Of a stretch of 64,000 nt of DNA, positions 45,001-59,033 are shown piece by piece. Position 1 is the first letter of the stretch, and every line of letters starts with the position of its first letter. The notes beneath the pieces were generated by a model. It did no database searches, was not told where the DNA came from, and saw nothing but the letters and a program-made list of their open reading frames with translations. The stretch comes from Limonium bicolor (taxonomy: Eukaryota > Streptophyta > Magnoliopsida > Caryophyllales > Plumbaginaceae), in NCBI GenBank assembly GCA_023374045.1, contig CM041778.1, positions 91,012,978 through 91,076,977 on the forward strand. Direction: 5' to 3'. The position numbers and the translations under genes were made by a program.

Positions 45001-46340
45001 TGCTCTCTCATCTCATTCAATACACATATATGCTCAAAAACAATTCTTATTCCAATGTTAATCCCTCAAACCCCACTGCTCGGCCTGGATGATCTTTCTT
45101 TTCTAGCGCACGAGATAGCTGATCATCATGTCGATTAGGAGCTCAAGTTGCTTGTGTGACTTGCTCATTTTGCTCATTCTTTAGAAAATTCATAATATAC
45201 TTTTATAAAAATCTCTTAATATTGTAAAAGTGAATTCAAAGATAAAGTAAAAAGTTAAGAAAACTTACCATCTTGTCATTCTCGAAGGGATATAAACACT
45301 CTTCAATTTTAGGGTCTTTCTTAGTGTGCAAAAGCTTCCAGACAATACCTCGTAGCTGGTGCTCATCCATAGTGCTCCTATCCGATGGCAACTCTCATTC
45401 TTCCACCCATTCGACACTCTTCTGTTAACTCCTTTGACACCGAGCACGTGACGGTATTCATTCTTCTTTGCATTCGCTGATTGACTGTCACGGTACTCCT
45501 GTTATGAGATCAAACATATAATGAACATGTTAATATATATATACATATATATATATATATGTATATATATGAAAAACAGTTAATTATTTATATTAATATT
45601 AAGAGTTAGTACATTCATCTTCTTGTCATAGAACTGCTGCCACTTCTCTTAGGTTATTGGTGTGTAGATCTCCCAAGGCTGGTGTGTGTCACCGTTAGCC
45701 CTTCAACTTTTTAAAAATGAACAACTTGACCAAATCGTGCTTATGATCTAATTTTTTTTTCCGCATCTTCCCTTTTACCAAATTGTAGTACTAGCTTTTT
45801 GCAAGTAATTGATAACGTTTATGCATATTACGAAAAATGAAACAAGTGTTAATTATGGATACATACAAGTTGCACTAAATAAAATACTTTAACTATTGTT
45901 TATTTATATGTACGGTATCAAACATCTGCTTCTTTAGTCCTTCATCAACCTGAGGCTAGCTGAGAGTGAAATCACAATACTCCTGGCTGCACTATGATGC
46001 CAAGCTCAGTAGTGAATGCTCCAGCCCATTCCCTAGTCGGCTGTAGATACTTATTGAGCTGCGGAGACTTTGACTCTATCTTTTTGGCCTTGAGAGCTTT
46101 TGTAGGACCTCGGGGTTTTATGTTTTTCTTCATCGGGATTTGTGATTCAGAAGGCCCCCCTGTGTATCCTTAGCTGACATAGTGGATACCTCAATGTCAT
46201 CTAGGCTCTGGCCCCGCTCATCACCTCGAGCTTGTGACTTGCGTTCTTTCCACCACGTGTTTGCTTCTTCTTTGGCCGGGATGCCTCTATTAGAAACTCA
46301 CCGATCGGGTCATCCATGTCATCCATTTTTACTACCTACA
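45000..46340 (-). pseudogene. CACTA second transposase ORF (TNPA/transposase_24-like) remnants
   Basis: The minus strand starts MDDMDDPIGEFLIEASRPKK at 46325, then after a stop shows RGPTKALKAKKIESK and LNKYLQPTREWAGAFTTE (about 46000-46130). Further down it reads KNEYRHVLGVKGVNRRVSNG (about 45390-45460), the style of plant CACTA accessory proteins with DNA-binding roles. Stops and frame shifts interrupt it. An AT dinucleotide run lies at about 45536-45570 in an intron-like gap. The family name is tentative. Confidence 0.6.
45534..45572. repeat. AT dinucleotide microsatellite
   Basis: Alternating TA with a few C/G interruptions, inside an intron-like gap of the CACTA ORF. Confidence 0.8.
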
Positions 46341-46479
46341 TAGATAAACAATATGATATTAATAACAACACAATAAATAATTTATCAAATAAACAATAAG
46401 ACATTACGAATACTACAACAAATTATTTATCAAACGAATAAACAATAAGACATTCTTTTTAATTACCTAACAGACACAT

Positions 46480-47480
46480 CATTTATGGTTTTCAACCCAG
46501 AAACCCTCATCGTGATCAGACCTAGTATAAACCACATCGTCTGGAATATCAACATTGTCCGTGTCAGGAATACTTTTAGAAAAGGGTGGTGGTCTCATCA
46601 AATAGTAATTCACCATAAGCATCTTCTTGATCAAATTTTATGTCAACAAATATTTTCCCTGGTAAAACCCACTGACCATCTGGAATCGGTGGGGTCTTCA
46701 ATGTAAAATACTTGTTCACATTCCTCGGAAATATGAATGGATCTTGTTTATGCCCAAATTGTGAAAAATCAACCAAGTTAAACCCATAATGAACCCAACA
46801 AATGTGTCTGTTATCCACCATTTACATTTGAATATAAGAAGCCTTTGAAACTGATAGTCAAGTTCCCAAATATCTTCAATGAATCCATACTACCAACTTG
46901 ATGTTGGAATCATTGAAGCTGGGTCACTCTCGGTATATTCAGTTGTCGTTGCTTCAACTTAAACCCCGTTAATCTGGTTTAAAACATTTGCCATCTTGTC
47001 GTTTTACCGAGTTGGTGAACCCATTGATAGCGTACCCTTCGTAAGATACAACAGTAAACCGGGTCCCACAGCTAACCAACGGAGCTCTTCACTGACATTA
47101 TCAGGTTCAAGTGATCCTAGTCTCATGACATGTGCTCTAAACCATGAACGAAAGGTCTTGTTTTGCTCTTTTGTTAATCAAACAATATTCCTTTCAGGAT
47201 GTTGACCTCTTAGCGTAGTCATGCGCTTCTTCTCAAAAATGGCTCAATAATCTCAAGGTTATGTAAAACAAACAAATGTGCTAACTCCACTGTGGATGAA
47301 TCAATTGCCATAATTTTTTCCACTGACACCTTGACCTTTTTGTCCCTCATGTGTGTCTGGCTTGTGGCACTCCAATAGCTATTGCACCCTTTAAGTATTC
47401 AGTACAAAATTCTGTAACCTCCTTGGTTATTGACCCTTCTATGATACTCCCTTTGAAGTCGATATCTAAAAGAAAAAAAA
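46480..47480 (-). pseudogene. CACTA TNP2 transposase, C-terminal part (DUF4218 end and DUF4216)
   Basis: On the minus strand it reads TVELAHLFVLHNLEIIEPFL (about 47235-47300), QHPERNIV, NKTFRSWFRAHVMRLG (about 47110-47160), VSEELRWLAVGPG, VVSYEGYAINGFTNSVKRQD (about 46990-47060) and FNLVDFSQFGHKQDPFIFP (about 46700-46790). These are typical of the end of plant CACTA TNP2 proteins. The reading frame shifts several times. The N-terminal half is beyond the solo LTR, at 53318-55230. Confidence 0.82.
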
Positions 47481-47812
47481 GAGGTATCTATCCCTAAATA
47501 TTAATCAAAATTGTCCATGAATCTCAATAACTTAAAATTTTTTCAATTGTCACGATAAAGAACTATAAAGAACTTAAAAAAAAATAAATGAAATCCCATT
47601 TTTTCATCCGTCCCTTCAAAATTCCCGCATATCTCTCAAACGGATACATGTATCTCAAATTACCACATAATTTGATTTCACTTACAATGTGAACACTAAG
47701 TAGACCATGATGTCAAAAAACTATGGTGGGATATACATTTCAAGTTGATAGATCGTAACAACAACATCACGTTGTAGACTGTCTAGTGTATCAGCATCCA
47801 CAATTTTATTGC
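47481..47812 (-). other. CACTA TNP2 interior, degraded
   Basis: It lies between the DUF4218-like coding remnants and the left TSD of the solo LTR. It is probably an intron or decayed coding DNA of TNP2, with no clear motif. Confidence 0.4.
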
Positions 47813-47817
47813 ACACT

Positions 47818-50800
47818 TGAAATACCCCTAACCTTTAAATAATTAAATAATGATGAAAAAGTATTATTTAGGGGGATTATTAAACCCTAATAAAAGTATA
47901 TAAACACTTGGGCGTTAAAAACGCACCAAAACTTCTTAAGGTCAAAATGAGCGTTAAAGCCCGACCTTAAGATAAACAAGTTATATAAGCTATAAACTTC
48001 ACTTGAAGTTAACCAAGCATCATTATATGATCTTTATAATGCAGGACCTCATCTAAACTGAGTAAAAATACAAAATGCTCGGGAGTTCCCTTAAAGGCCC
48101 CTTAAGGCCCGAAAGTCCCGGAAATACCTTATAAATAAAATAAAGCATTACACGTCATTTAAAATGCACAGTAACATAACATTTAAGATGAGATTCTCAA
48201 GATAAATTCTCAGTTAAAGACAAAGTACTCGGAGGTTCCCGATGAGGCCCCATAAACCCTCGGGAGTGCCCAGGAGAGGTACCGAAGTGGCACAAACTCC
48301 AATATAAATTATTCTAAGAGTTCCTATCATCTATATTCAGTATTACAAAGAGGGTTCTTGAGCTACTTTCACAAAAATTAACAAAGTGCTCGGATGAATT
48401 TCTTAACGCCCCTTTTTACCCCGGGAGTGTCCCGATAGCCCGAAAAATTGAGTTACAAGTTTATATAACCCCATATAACTCAATGTAACACCTTAACATA
48501 TTATTATTGACTATAAAAAATGTCAATAAACACTTGGAACTCATAGCGACTAATTAATTTTCAGAAAAATCCTTAAAGCACAAAAACGCACCTTCGGGTG
48601 TCACAAAAATGCGTTTTACGCAATTGCCTTGAAGTTTTTGAGGAGCCACGAGTTGATAATCTTAAAAGGGGATAAATTGAACATCTAAATCAATTGATGG
48701 CAGTACTAAATTCATAGCACAAGTAGGGCCGATTTTACCATCAAAAAGTACCTAAAATCAGCATTTTTTTTTACCTTAAAACTTTCATCTTTTTCCATCA
48801 TATAAATGTACCAAATAAATGCTGGAACCTATTACAAATATTGGTATGATCTTAGTACAATATAGTGTAACAAAAATCAAATGAAAAATCAGTCCCATTT
48901 GACCACCAATTTGGGGCGAGATTTCTAGTCATTTTGACTAGTTTTGATTCAAAAATATGTCTTAGTAGATAATGACTCATCCAGCATAAGTTACATGATA
49001 AAGTATCAAATAAATATTGTCAATTGAACCTTCATCCACGTATAACCTGCAAGAGATAAGCAAGGAGGATTAGTTTATGACAAAGAATGAAATAAAACAC
49101 CAAAAGTAAAGTTAGACTTGTATAATGCAAGGTGGTGACTAGATAAGCAAACAGCCCATGTGCTGTCTTGAATGCTACCGATTTCTATACTGAAATATGA
49201 AGTAAGATTGTCTTATATTAATCAAGAGAAACTACCATTAACTTCCATGATTGCCTTGCTTGCAATTAACAAAACTAAGCTAGCTTCCTAAGACCCCATT
49301 TAGCCGTAAGTCTAGGAGCAATTGGAGCCTTCCATTTCCATGGTGTCGATCACACCTACAAGAAAGACATATTACAAGTAATTAAGCTTAGTAAATTCAA
49401 AAAGGAAGATGACCACTCACATTGTCTAGTCATCCTTTCATAAGCAATCAACAAAGATATCCATTAATTCCTTCCAATCAACCGTAGCACTAGTCAAGTG
49501 TAGAGGCCATGGTGGTCAATTATGAAATCAAATTAACAAAATAAAGACATAAATAAGGACATATTACAAACCAATAATTTCATTTGATTCAATCTTGCTT
49601 CCTACCTTAATACATACGTAGACACCCATCTCATTTCCTTGCCCACCTTAATCGAATGGTAAGTTTCTTCTCTTGCTCTCTCCTTTCTTCTTTCCTAAGT
49701 TAATTCCTAAGTGCTAATAAACTCCATTAATGGTGTACTAGTTCCTAACACCATTTAATGTAATTTCCTAGTTAGTTCTATCAAGTCTGAAGCAAGAAAT
49801 CATCCTAGCAACCTCAACAATTTTCGCCACCATAGGTGTTCCAAGGAGGTTCTTAAATTCAACAACAACACAAGGAACAACAAGATCAAGTTAAGGTATT
49901 TTTTATGTTGAAAACCTAAGTAAGTTCCTTATAGTATTTTCAAAAATTTAGGAACTTCTAAACCTATATTCTCTTCACTATTTCATGAAGGAAACTTGGA
50001 TCTACAATCATCCCAAGGTGTATCAAAAAATACCTTGTTAAATTCCTAAGGTAAACTCTTGTAAAATAACTTCAAATATTATTTATAAATCCTTGTTAGA
50101 AGTCTAACAAATGGATCACCTAAATATATTTAAGGAGCCGAAAATTATTCATCAAGATAACATTTGGAGAGCTTGGAATTCAAGGAAAACAAGTACAAGA
50201 ATTGTCTTGATTTAGGGGTAAGTTTGTATAAGTAAGGTTTATTAAGTTTAAGTTTGATTTAAGCTTCAAACTTTGGTATAAAAATTATGTTTAGGCCATG
50301 TTAATATTAAGGCCGAAAATTATTAAGTTAAAGTATCAAGAAAAATAATTTATAACATATAAGGTAAGATTATTACCTTAAGGTATAAAATTGTGTCACA
50401 AAATTAAATTGATACATATATGGTTAAACCAAAATATCTAAGGATAATATGTTCTATTTTGGGTTTATAATCATTCTAAGTCATTAGCATAATTTTTAGA
50501 AGTGTTATATGGCTTATATACATTTATATGTTATTTATTATAAAGTTCAAAAACAAGTTTAAAACCATATGGTAAAAATAAAATTAAAGCCGAGAGCTTA
50601 ATGTATTATTTGGGTGATTTCGAAATATATAAGTATACTAACTTATATTATGAATTTTGGGAACATTAAAAATAGCTACAAGTATTTAAATGGCTAGTTT
50701 ATAAAGTTATGCGGCCCAAAATGTAAATTTTGAAAAGTTTGGGGTGCTTAATATAATTACCGAGAAGGAAAGGGTGAGTTTGGTACATTTATAGTATAAT

Positions 50801-53312
50801 ATAAGATAGGAATTATATTATGAATTTTTGGTGAAATTAGATAAGTTTTTAAGTGTTAAAATAACAAGTTATAAAGTTTTGGGGCTATTTTGTAATTATT
50901 GAGAAGTTTGAGAGTGAAACCGAATTACATGTGATTTTATGAGTATATTAAAGTGTTAATTATGAAATTAAGTCTTGGTCAAAGTGTTGACCAAAACCTT
51001 GGGTTAAAATGATTTATGACATAAAATATTGAGTTTAAAAAAGTTTAGGGTGAATATTATTTATATGAAAGTATATAGTAAAAATAGAAGTTAAATGGGC
51101 AGAAAACATAAATTGAAGAAAGATCTGGGTTGTTTTAGTATTTAAAAGAATTTATATTCAAACTATGATTTTAAGTTGATATGTAACTTATATAAAGTTT
51201 TGGGGTTAAAATGTGAATAAAGGAAGATATAAGTAAAAACCCGAAGTTAAGGGTTTATTTGTAATTTATAAAAGTTGTATAATGAGATTGTAATTTACGA
51301 ACATTAAGGTGGACATTTGGTAAATTATAAAGCTTAATGTGGGTAATTAGTGAATTATAAAAGTTATAAGTTATTTGACAATTTATAGAAGTTGATATAA
51401 GTGTTTTACAATTTCAGAAAAATAATATGGGTATTTAGTAAATTATAATAGTAAATGGTTGTTTGGTAAGTTGTAAATGTATGGTTCAAATTATGATTCC
51501 AATTCTTACCGGAAATTATATGTGGTATTTAGTAATTTAGTAAGTTATTGGGTATATATAAAATACCGAATTACTAAGGTTGGTTTTGTAATTTGATAAA
51601 GAAAGGAATTAATATAATGTATTATGGTAATTATGACGTATAATATAAAGTTTATTAAATAAATGTGGTGTAATAAAAATAACCAAGAGAATATAATATA
51701 GAGTTTTTGAATAATCATGGTTATAATAAAGATAAACCAAATTATTGGTATATGGAATAAGAGAAATAATTATGGATATATAATAATGAGAAAAAGATAG
51801 ATCTTAAATTGGAAATTCATTATCACATGTGGAGATCACAATAAAATAATGAACTGATGAACTATCTAGAACCACTGTTAAATAACAGGGGGAACTAAAA
51901 AACATACGGAGTTAGTATACTACGTAAATAAACTCTACAGTGACAGTACTGTAATATTTAGTGAATAGTTATATTAATATTACCCGGTATTGCATGTTTA
52001 ATTACCAGCGTACGGGAAGGAACTACTGAACAGGAATTTGTCAAGCTCGCAGATACTTGGTGAACGGTATGTTAATTGTGTGGTCTGAATATCTAAGGAT
52101 TATCCTAAGGTCCCGACATTATGCGTTAATTTTTTAAGAGCGGTATCTGTGATTTTATGTGTTGATATTATATACTGTATTGCTCAACATTGTTGCGGTT
52201 GTATTTTTACGCGAACGCCTTATGACTGGAAGTTTATACTCTAAACTGGAACAAGACTAACTGACCTTTAGGTATTATTGAGCCTAACTGATGGTCAATA
52301 TTTTAGTCTTAACTCAGTTTGGTATTATGTCACTGACCAAAAGGGCTAACTTATAAAGAGAGGAATCCAGACTGTTCCGACATTCTGGTTGCGCATAGTG
52401 ATCACTACGAGAGACTTCATGGAGAGTCCACTCAAGGAAATCCATCAGCCACATCGGGATGGCGGAGGGCACTGCCGTGGTGCGCAGGTGTTCGACCGGA
52501 TCGGTCAATTAACCAGGGCCATAGGGTCAACTGGTAACAGTTCCAATGGAACACAGGGGACTACTGTCCATTAATAAATTATTAAGGTTTGACTTGACAA
52601 GACACTTGAGGTGAAAATTAATTGGAAAATGTTAAATGATTGGTTTAAAGGATAAAGGTCAGGTGGCTAACTAACAAGTATAGTCTAATACGCGTATCTT
52701 GTTTTGGTGATTGTTATGGATTATTAATGTGTGCTTATTGCTATGCATTATGTTGTGTGGTGATTGGTGTTGAGTACTATTGTACACTGATGTTTACAGG
52801 TGAACTGTTATGTGATTGTTAAATGTTTACAGTTATTACTGTTATCGTTGTAAACTGGTGTTTTATGTAATGAATCTAATATCAAGATGGCTAAAACGAC
52901 TTAAAGAATCCAAAAGATTTAAGGACATTTAGCATAGCAGCATTTCGATTGCTAATGGGCCAAAAATTCCAGGTTATTGAAGAAGACTCAAGCCGGAGTG
53001 CGGGACACGGGGGTAGCTGAAGTGTTTTCAACAAACACCGTTGGTTTTATATGTTGTATTAAGAAGGTTGTTGTATTCAGTTAGTTGCTCATTTAGTTGG
53101 ATTTGGGTTGTTGTAATAATAGAGTACTCAGTATCTGTTCATCTCAGCGTGGGGAGTTGTATTGTTGGAAAGAGTAAGGTTGCCTAGTTGCTCACAAGGG
53201 TGAGTGACGGCGTGTAACACCAAGGTAGACAGTTTATTTTCAGCTGCAATTTGTTATTCATTATGCTACGACTTGCGACGTCATTACAGGTTTAGGATTA
53301 GGGGGTGTTACA
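47818..53312 (+). mobile_element. Solo LTR, plus strand, 5.5 kb, splitting the TNP2 gene
   Basis: It starts TGAAATACCCC and ends GGGGGTGTTACA. TSD acact lies at 47813-47817 and 53313-53317. Parts resemble the AlkB element LTR (CCCGGGAGTGTCCCGAT and TATATAACCCCATATAACTC near 48420-48485), so it is a related but diverged family. No primer site or coding domain is seen. It interrupts the CACTA transposase gene. Confidence 0.9.
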
Positions 53313-53317
53313 ACACT

Positions 53318-55230
53318 GAATTAAAAAAGAAGCATAGTCTTGTAATTGTATTTCACACATCATTCGGTAATATACCCCGAATGACAATAGGAAGGAGGTG
53401 CAACATCAAAAAGTGGTAATCATGAGACTTCAACTCGACCAACTTCAAATCCTTCATTGACACAAGAATTTTCCAGCTAGAAGAATAACCCGTAGGAACC
53501 TTAATAGAATGAAGGCACTTGTGGAAGCTGGTCTTCTCATTCTTGGAAAAAGTGTAACATGCTGAAGGTATATATGTTGTTTGCCACTTTCTTGGGGATG
53601 CAACTCCACACGAATGCCCATAGCTTGCATGTACCTTCGAACTTTTATTCCGTCTTTTTATTCCTAGGTATGTTAAGCAATGTCCCAACAACTTCTCCAA
53701 CATTTTTGACAATATCATGAAATCAACACAATGTCTAATTAATAAATGATTCCAGTATGGAAGTTCCTAAAATGTTGAATATTTTTCCAAATGTTTTTAT
53801 GGACAAACTTGGATGTATCACCGAAAAAATTCTCAATGTCCTCCTTTTATAGACCTCTTCAGAAGTCAAAGGCAGACGAGCCACACGTGTTTCAGTCTTT
53901 CCGTTGAATAACCTTTTTTGACAGTACGGGTGTGCTGCTGGCAATAATCCGTAATGACACATGTAAACATTCTTATCACAAAACTGTAAACGATTAGAAC
54001 AAGTGTCGTCCTCACATATTGGACAAGCAAATGCTCCTTTCACAGTATACCTAGATCAATCCCATACACAGGACAGTCATTAACTGTGCAAAACAACATG
54101 ACATGAAGTGTGAAGTGTTGTCTTCCATAACCGTCATAAACCACTGTCCCCTCCTTCCATAACAATTTCAAATCATCAATCAGCAGTGCAAGGTAGACAT
54201 CGATACTATGTTCGGGTTATTTTGGTCCAGAAGTCAGCAATGATAACATTATGTACTTCCGCTTCATACACAAACGTGATGATAGATTGTAGATCACTAG
54301 TAGAACAGGTCAAGTGTTCCATTGACTACTTTATGTACTGTACGAATCCATCCCGTCTGTACACAACCCAAGTCTCAAATTTCGATTATCACTGGAAAAA
54401 CCTTGAAATCTTCTGTCGATATTCCTCCATGTGGTGAATCACTTGGATGTCTGATCTTATCATCATTTTTCTTCTTCTACATTCCATCTTAAATTTTCGG
54501 CAGCTCTAATGGTTGAATATTGGTATTATGGGTAAATACCAACTGACTTTTGCTAAAGGACTTTTTTTCTTGGAATTAGATGATTGACTGGCCTTTTGTT
54601 TATAGCGTGGCAAATGACATTTGGACACTGGTTCAAATGTGCATTTTTTTCTTCTATATTAATATACAACAGCTTGGACATGTGTGTATCTTTTCGTACT
54701 TCTCACCTATAGGACTCATAAACGTTTTTGCCTCATAAGTAAAAGTAGGAAGTTTTTTATCATCTGGAAGCATGTCATGGAGGATTTCTAGTAGTGTCGT
54801 GAAACTCTTATCACTCTATCCAAATCTTGCTTTCAGATTGAACAAGTGTAGCATGGCTGTCATTTTTATAAATTTGATGCATCTAAGGAACAAAGGGGAC
54901 CATGATGCGTCAACAAGTCTTTGATATTTAGTCGGCTTATCAGTGAAATTATCTTCAACATCTTGCAGCATGGAGTCCAGTTGTTCAATCTATTCATTGT
55001 TGTTGTTGATTTCTGTGTCACTTTGATCACACTCATTATCAGGAGTTTTAGTTCCGCTGGTATCCATTCTTAGTTCACTGTTCGCCTGAGTAGAAGTTTG
55101 CATCCTGCTACTAGCTTCCATTGACTTGCCATGTAGGAACCTTATCTTATAGTTCGGCATAAACCCACGCCTTGATAGATGAAGTCTGATTGTATATAGG
55201 CTAGGGAACTTAATGCGAAGTTCGCTGCAA
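53318..55230 (-). pseudogene. CACTA TNP2 transposase, N-terminal and central part
   Basis: Minus-strand order: a transposase-associated segment IRLHLSRRGFMPNYKIRFLH (about 55130-55200) after an acceptor-like TTTGCAG; the TNP2 core with DLKLLWKEGTVVYDGYGRQH and TLHVMLFCTVNDCPVYG (about 54060-54190); KGAFACPICEDDTCSN (about 53990-54043), HPYCQKRLFNGKTE and GLLPAAHP; then the DUF4218-type VELKSHDYHFLMLHLLPI (about 53380-53440). This is the DDE-type transposase of CACTA elements that cuts and pastes DNA. Frameshifts and the 5.5-kb LTR break it, so it is inactive as sequenced. Confidence 0.87.
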
Positions 55231-55817
55231 ACATGGTAAAGTATACTAAAACTAAGAAAATAATCTAGAAAATAATAAATCAAAAGTTTGTTGGGTTGCA
55301 AATAATCCCGGTCACTGTAGTTAGAATTAAAGTAACCAGGTATCGAATCCATGGGACTTGAAGAAAATAAGCCTAATCCTAAGAAAAATGGAAATTCAGA
55401 GGGTTGTATATTGTTTTTGAAACTGAATTAACTAAAGGCAAATTAAAATTAAATAAACAATTAATGAAACTAAATGATAAAGTCAATCAATTGAATTGAA
55501 CTCCGAGTTTAGGTTGTTTTACACTGATATAATTAGCAACTTCTAGAGTTTCTTATGAGATATGGATTGCCAAATTCTTTGGACTCACTTCAATTCTAAA
55601 TCATAGTTAAAGAAGAGCTCACCTATCAGAACATGCCAGTTCTAATATAGAAGCTAACAAAACATATATATGAAGATTAAGAATGAAGAATTATTAACAA
55701 CTACAGGGAAAACTCATCTATCGGACTAATTTTCCACAGATTTTCATATTAACTTGACCCTCTTGATTTTCACTTATCAGATCAAAACAAGATTCGTAAA
55801 ACAACTTTAATAACTCA
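55231..55817. other. Region upstream of TNP2, unassigned
   Basis: Possibly the 5' region of the CACTA element or another fragment. A 120-codon minus frame (54990-55352) overlaps the first recognisable TNP2 exon; its upstream third is probably intron read-through. No CACTA terminus was found here. Confidence 0.4.
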
Positions 55818-55822
55818 TGATA

Positions 55823-58328
55823 TCTAACACCCTGGATTTTCTAGCCTTTTATTTAATCAATTATTCAAAAATTTGAATTAATATAGCAGCGGAATTAAAA
55901 CCTAATCCAGAGTATTACTACCACACCCGCAAAGAAACGAGTGCTAAGGCCTATACAATTAACTAATAACTAAATCATTCTTTTTGATAAGAAATCCAAC
56001 GTCCATAATAACAATTACTTACAACTGTAGAAGTCCAACGTCCTCCCAAACCCCACACACATCATCAACACCTATGGCAGAAATCCAAACAAACATACAA
56101 AGAGCCACCATAAAGTCAGAGAAACTGAGTAAGCTACCACCTCACTTTGTAAACAACATTTTCTCTTTCTAAATCATTTTAAAAATAATAACACACAACA
56201 AACAAATTATCATTCCATAACACTCCTAAATATTCATGTATAATTCTTAACAAACTCAAGAACATAATATGCAGTTTAATTTAATTATCTTCCTTCTTTG
56301 GGCACAATGCGCAGTTGTACCCGGACCTAACACGTAGCCGGGAATCCAAAATCATTAATATATTAGCCAAGTTAATTTGATTATTTTCCTTGTCTCAACA
56401 CGCAGCTGTGGGACAAAACAACCTTTCTCACTTTTGGGTACAACACGCAGCCGTAACCCGGACCCCAACACACTGCCGGGAATCCTACCTCGCCACTAAA
56501 TCCTTAAGTGTTCACACCCTCAATAGTTCAAAAGACTAAGGAGTAGATCTGAGCTAATTGTGTCCTAATGCGGCCCACAGTATCTCAAATTCATGCGTCC
56601 TAATGCGACCCGCATTTAACATCTCATTCATGTGTCCTAATACGGCCTGCATGCACCATGATTTTCTCCTTTTAAAATTATTAGACATACATTATTATTC
56701 ATCACTTAATCTCGTTGTAATCCTCACTTTCAACCACAAAAAAATTGTGCAATAAATCATGGTTGATTAATAATTTCATTTCCATATAACATCTCACAGC
56801 AACTTCCACAATAATTCGGACCAATCACTTTTATGATCGAATAACCATATAACCATCAATCCAACAATAATATGCTCAATACGTTAATCAACAACCATTC
56901 AGCTTCAAACCACGATCATTCACACAAATTTCACATCCACTGTAAAATGTTTATTTTACGAAGGTATTAAAATATAGTGAACGCAGTAACTTACCTAGTG
57001 TTTGACTATGATTCACTTCAACCAAGCACTCAATCAACTTATTGCTTCTCGTTTACAAATTCGGAGCCTAAGATATCAATAACGGGTATTTTTCAGATAC
57101 TCGAAGACCCTAAGTTTAATTATAAATAAATTACCATAAATCATAATACATATATATACATAAACATATAAAAGTAATATATAATACCGTACAAATTAAA
57201 CATTATTAAATCAAGTATTTAAATTAATAGTTTGTTAAATAAGGAAAGAAGAAAGAAAATGAATGAAAAAATGATAATAAGGCCGAAATTATTTATAGGA
57301 GTGTCATACTAGATTCACTTCCTTTTTATCTGGTGGGGTTTTGTGAATTTTTTTCCAAGTAAGAGTGTAGCAGAATGTTTTTTTTCCTTTTCCTTTCTTT
57401 TCGGGAATAGGTAGGATATGTTTTTTTTCTTCCTTTTGGGTACGAATAGAGCACGGAGAGAGATGAGCATCAGCCAAAACAAGAAATAGATGAGTGTTTT
57501 GAGTAGAGTAGGCAACATGCTATATTTTTGTGTCAGCAAACAAGAGAGGAAAGATTTAGAAATACAGAGAGAAATATTACCTATATTTTTCCATTTTCGG
57601 GTCTTGTGAAGAGAGGAAGGCAACAGAGAAGATTAGGGAGTTTTCTTTCGTACTTTGTGTGTGTGAGAAGAGGTGGGTGTGTGTATATTATTTATTATTT
57701 TTTCTGAGTTCTGGACCAAGAGAAGGAGTCACTAGAGTTGAGGGGGAGTGATGGGCAGGTTGAGTGATATAGCAGATGAGGATATATAAGAATGATGGGA
57801 TGTAACTGAAGAGTGGGGAATATGAACTGTTTAATCATTACAGAAAATTATTGTTCAATCAATAAAGAAAATTAAACTCATTAATGAATAGAAAAATAAG
57901 AAGTTAGGAAATGTGGAAAGGTAGAGGTGATTTAATAAATAGGGTGAAATATGGAAAGTTTAAATTGATTAACTAAAATAATAGAAAATACCAAAGATGT
58001 AACCGACATATAGTAAAACTAACTTATTTAGTGTATGTAATAAAATCAATAGTATATTTATATTGTAACATTACTATTATAAGTTATAAACTAATAAATA
58101 CACTAAGATAATAGGAAATACACAAGGATCATATTATGACATCAAAATCATAACCGACTTATCTTTAAAATGAATTATTTATTAAAACGAATCATCTTTA
58201 TTAAATACTATATAATATTCTTGTAAATAATATAACATACTTATAAACTATATAATATACTTGCAATTTATGCAATATATTTGTAAACTTTATAATATTC
58301 GTATTCTAAAATTTTAGGGGGTATTTCA
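55823..58328 (-). mobile_element. Solo LTR, minus strand, 2.5 kb
   Basis: The + strand starts TCTAACACCC (TGTAACACCC expected) and ends GGGGGTATTTCA. TSD tgata lies at 55818-55822 and 58329-58333. It contains two short repeat groups: ACACGCAGC(C/T)G with CCGGGAATCC (about 56300-56490) and GTCCTAATGCGGCC (about 56560-56655). No coding domains are present. Confidence 0.82.
56295..56660 (-). repeat. Two clusters of short degenerate repeats in the solo LTR
   Basis: Cluster one has three units with AACACG(C/T)AGC and GGGTAC/GGGCAC. Cluster two has three units of about 40 bp with TGTCCTAATGCGGCCCGCAT. In LTR orientation they sit in the last third, like the arrays in the other LTRs. Confidence 0.65.
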
Positions 58329-58333
58329 TGATA

Positions 58334-59033
58334 TTATTAGAAAAGATGACTGTTTAATATTAATCTTGAAACAATCCAATGGATTCTCATAACCAAACTA
58401 CAGAAAAATTAAGCTATCTCATATCCATTACAAATAACCCTCCCCCAGAGCGAATCCTCACTAGCCAGACATACTAACGAAACTGATAAATGAAATTGGA
58501 TGAGAATTCATCAAGAGAAAGAAAAACTCCCAAATCCACTTTGTTATCCGAATCCAGAGACTTGTCGGTTCGAGGTTGAAGATGGTGGTTGACACACTTT
58601 TGACGATGCTCCACAATGGTGATGATGACCTGTGCTGTGATAGTGATTGAAGATGGTGCTGATGATGGTGGAGAAGATGAGAGCGTTGGAGAGCGTTGTT
58701 TTGTGTCAATTTTGTCATGCCTCATTCCTTCCAGATAGGTCTCTTTTTAAAACTCTTCTCTTCCTTTTTTCCAAACACAGCACTGCTGCTGCTGCAGTAT
58801 ATGCCGCGTCCGAACATGTGTCTGAACATCACTGTTTGGACACCCTATTCTGGAGCACGGTTCTGGCTCCGTCGTCGCTGATAAGTGGTGAAATAGTGCT
58901 CTCTCAAGTCTTTATTCGCCGTCATTTTATTTGGCGCATGACTTATTTCAGCACTTCATGGAGTATTTTTGTGTTTATTAGTAATCTTATACTTTCAGCA
59001 TTTCAAATAGGAAATACTCATTTAAGTACATTT
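58334..59033. other. Unassigned stretch
   Basis: It contains GATGATG/GTGGTG-rich sequence (58610-58690) and a CTGCTGCTGCTG run near 58782. Frames on both strands give low-complexity Ser/His-rich peptides with no domain. It may be CACTA 5' DNA or genomic flank. Confidence 0.35.

Noticed and set aside
54780..54800. TCTAGTAGTGTCG as the missing CACTA 5' terminus
   Set aside because: It lacks the required TTTTGTAGTAGTG sequence and lies within the TNP2 coding region.
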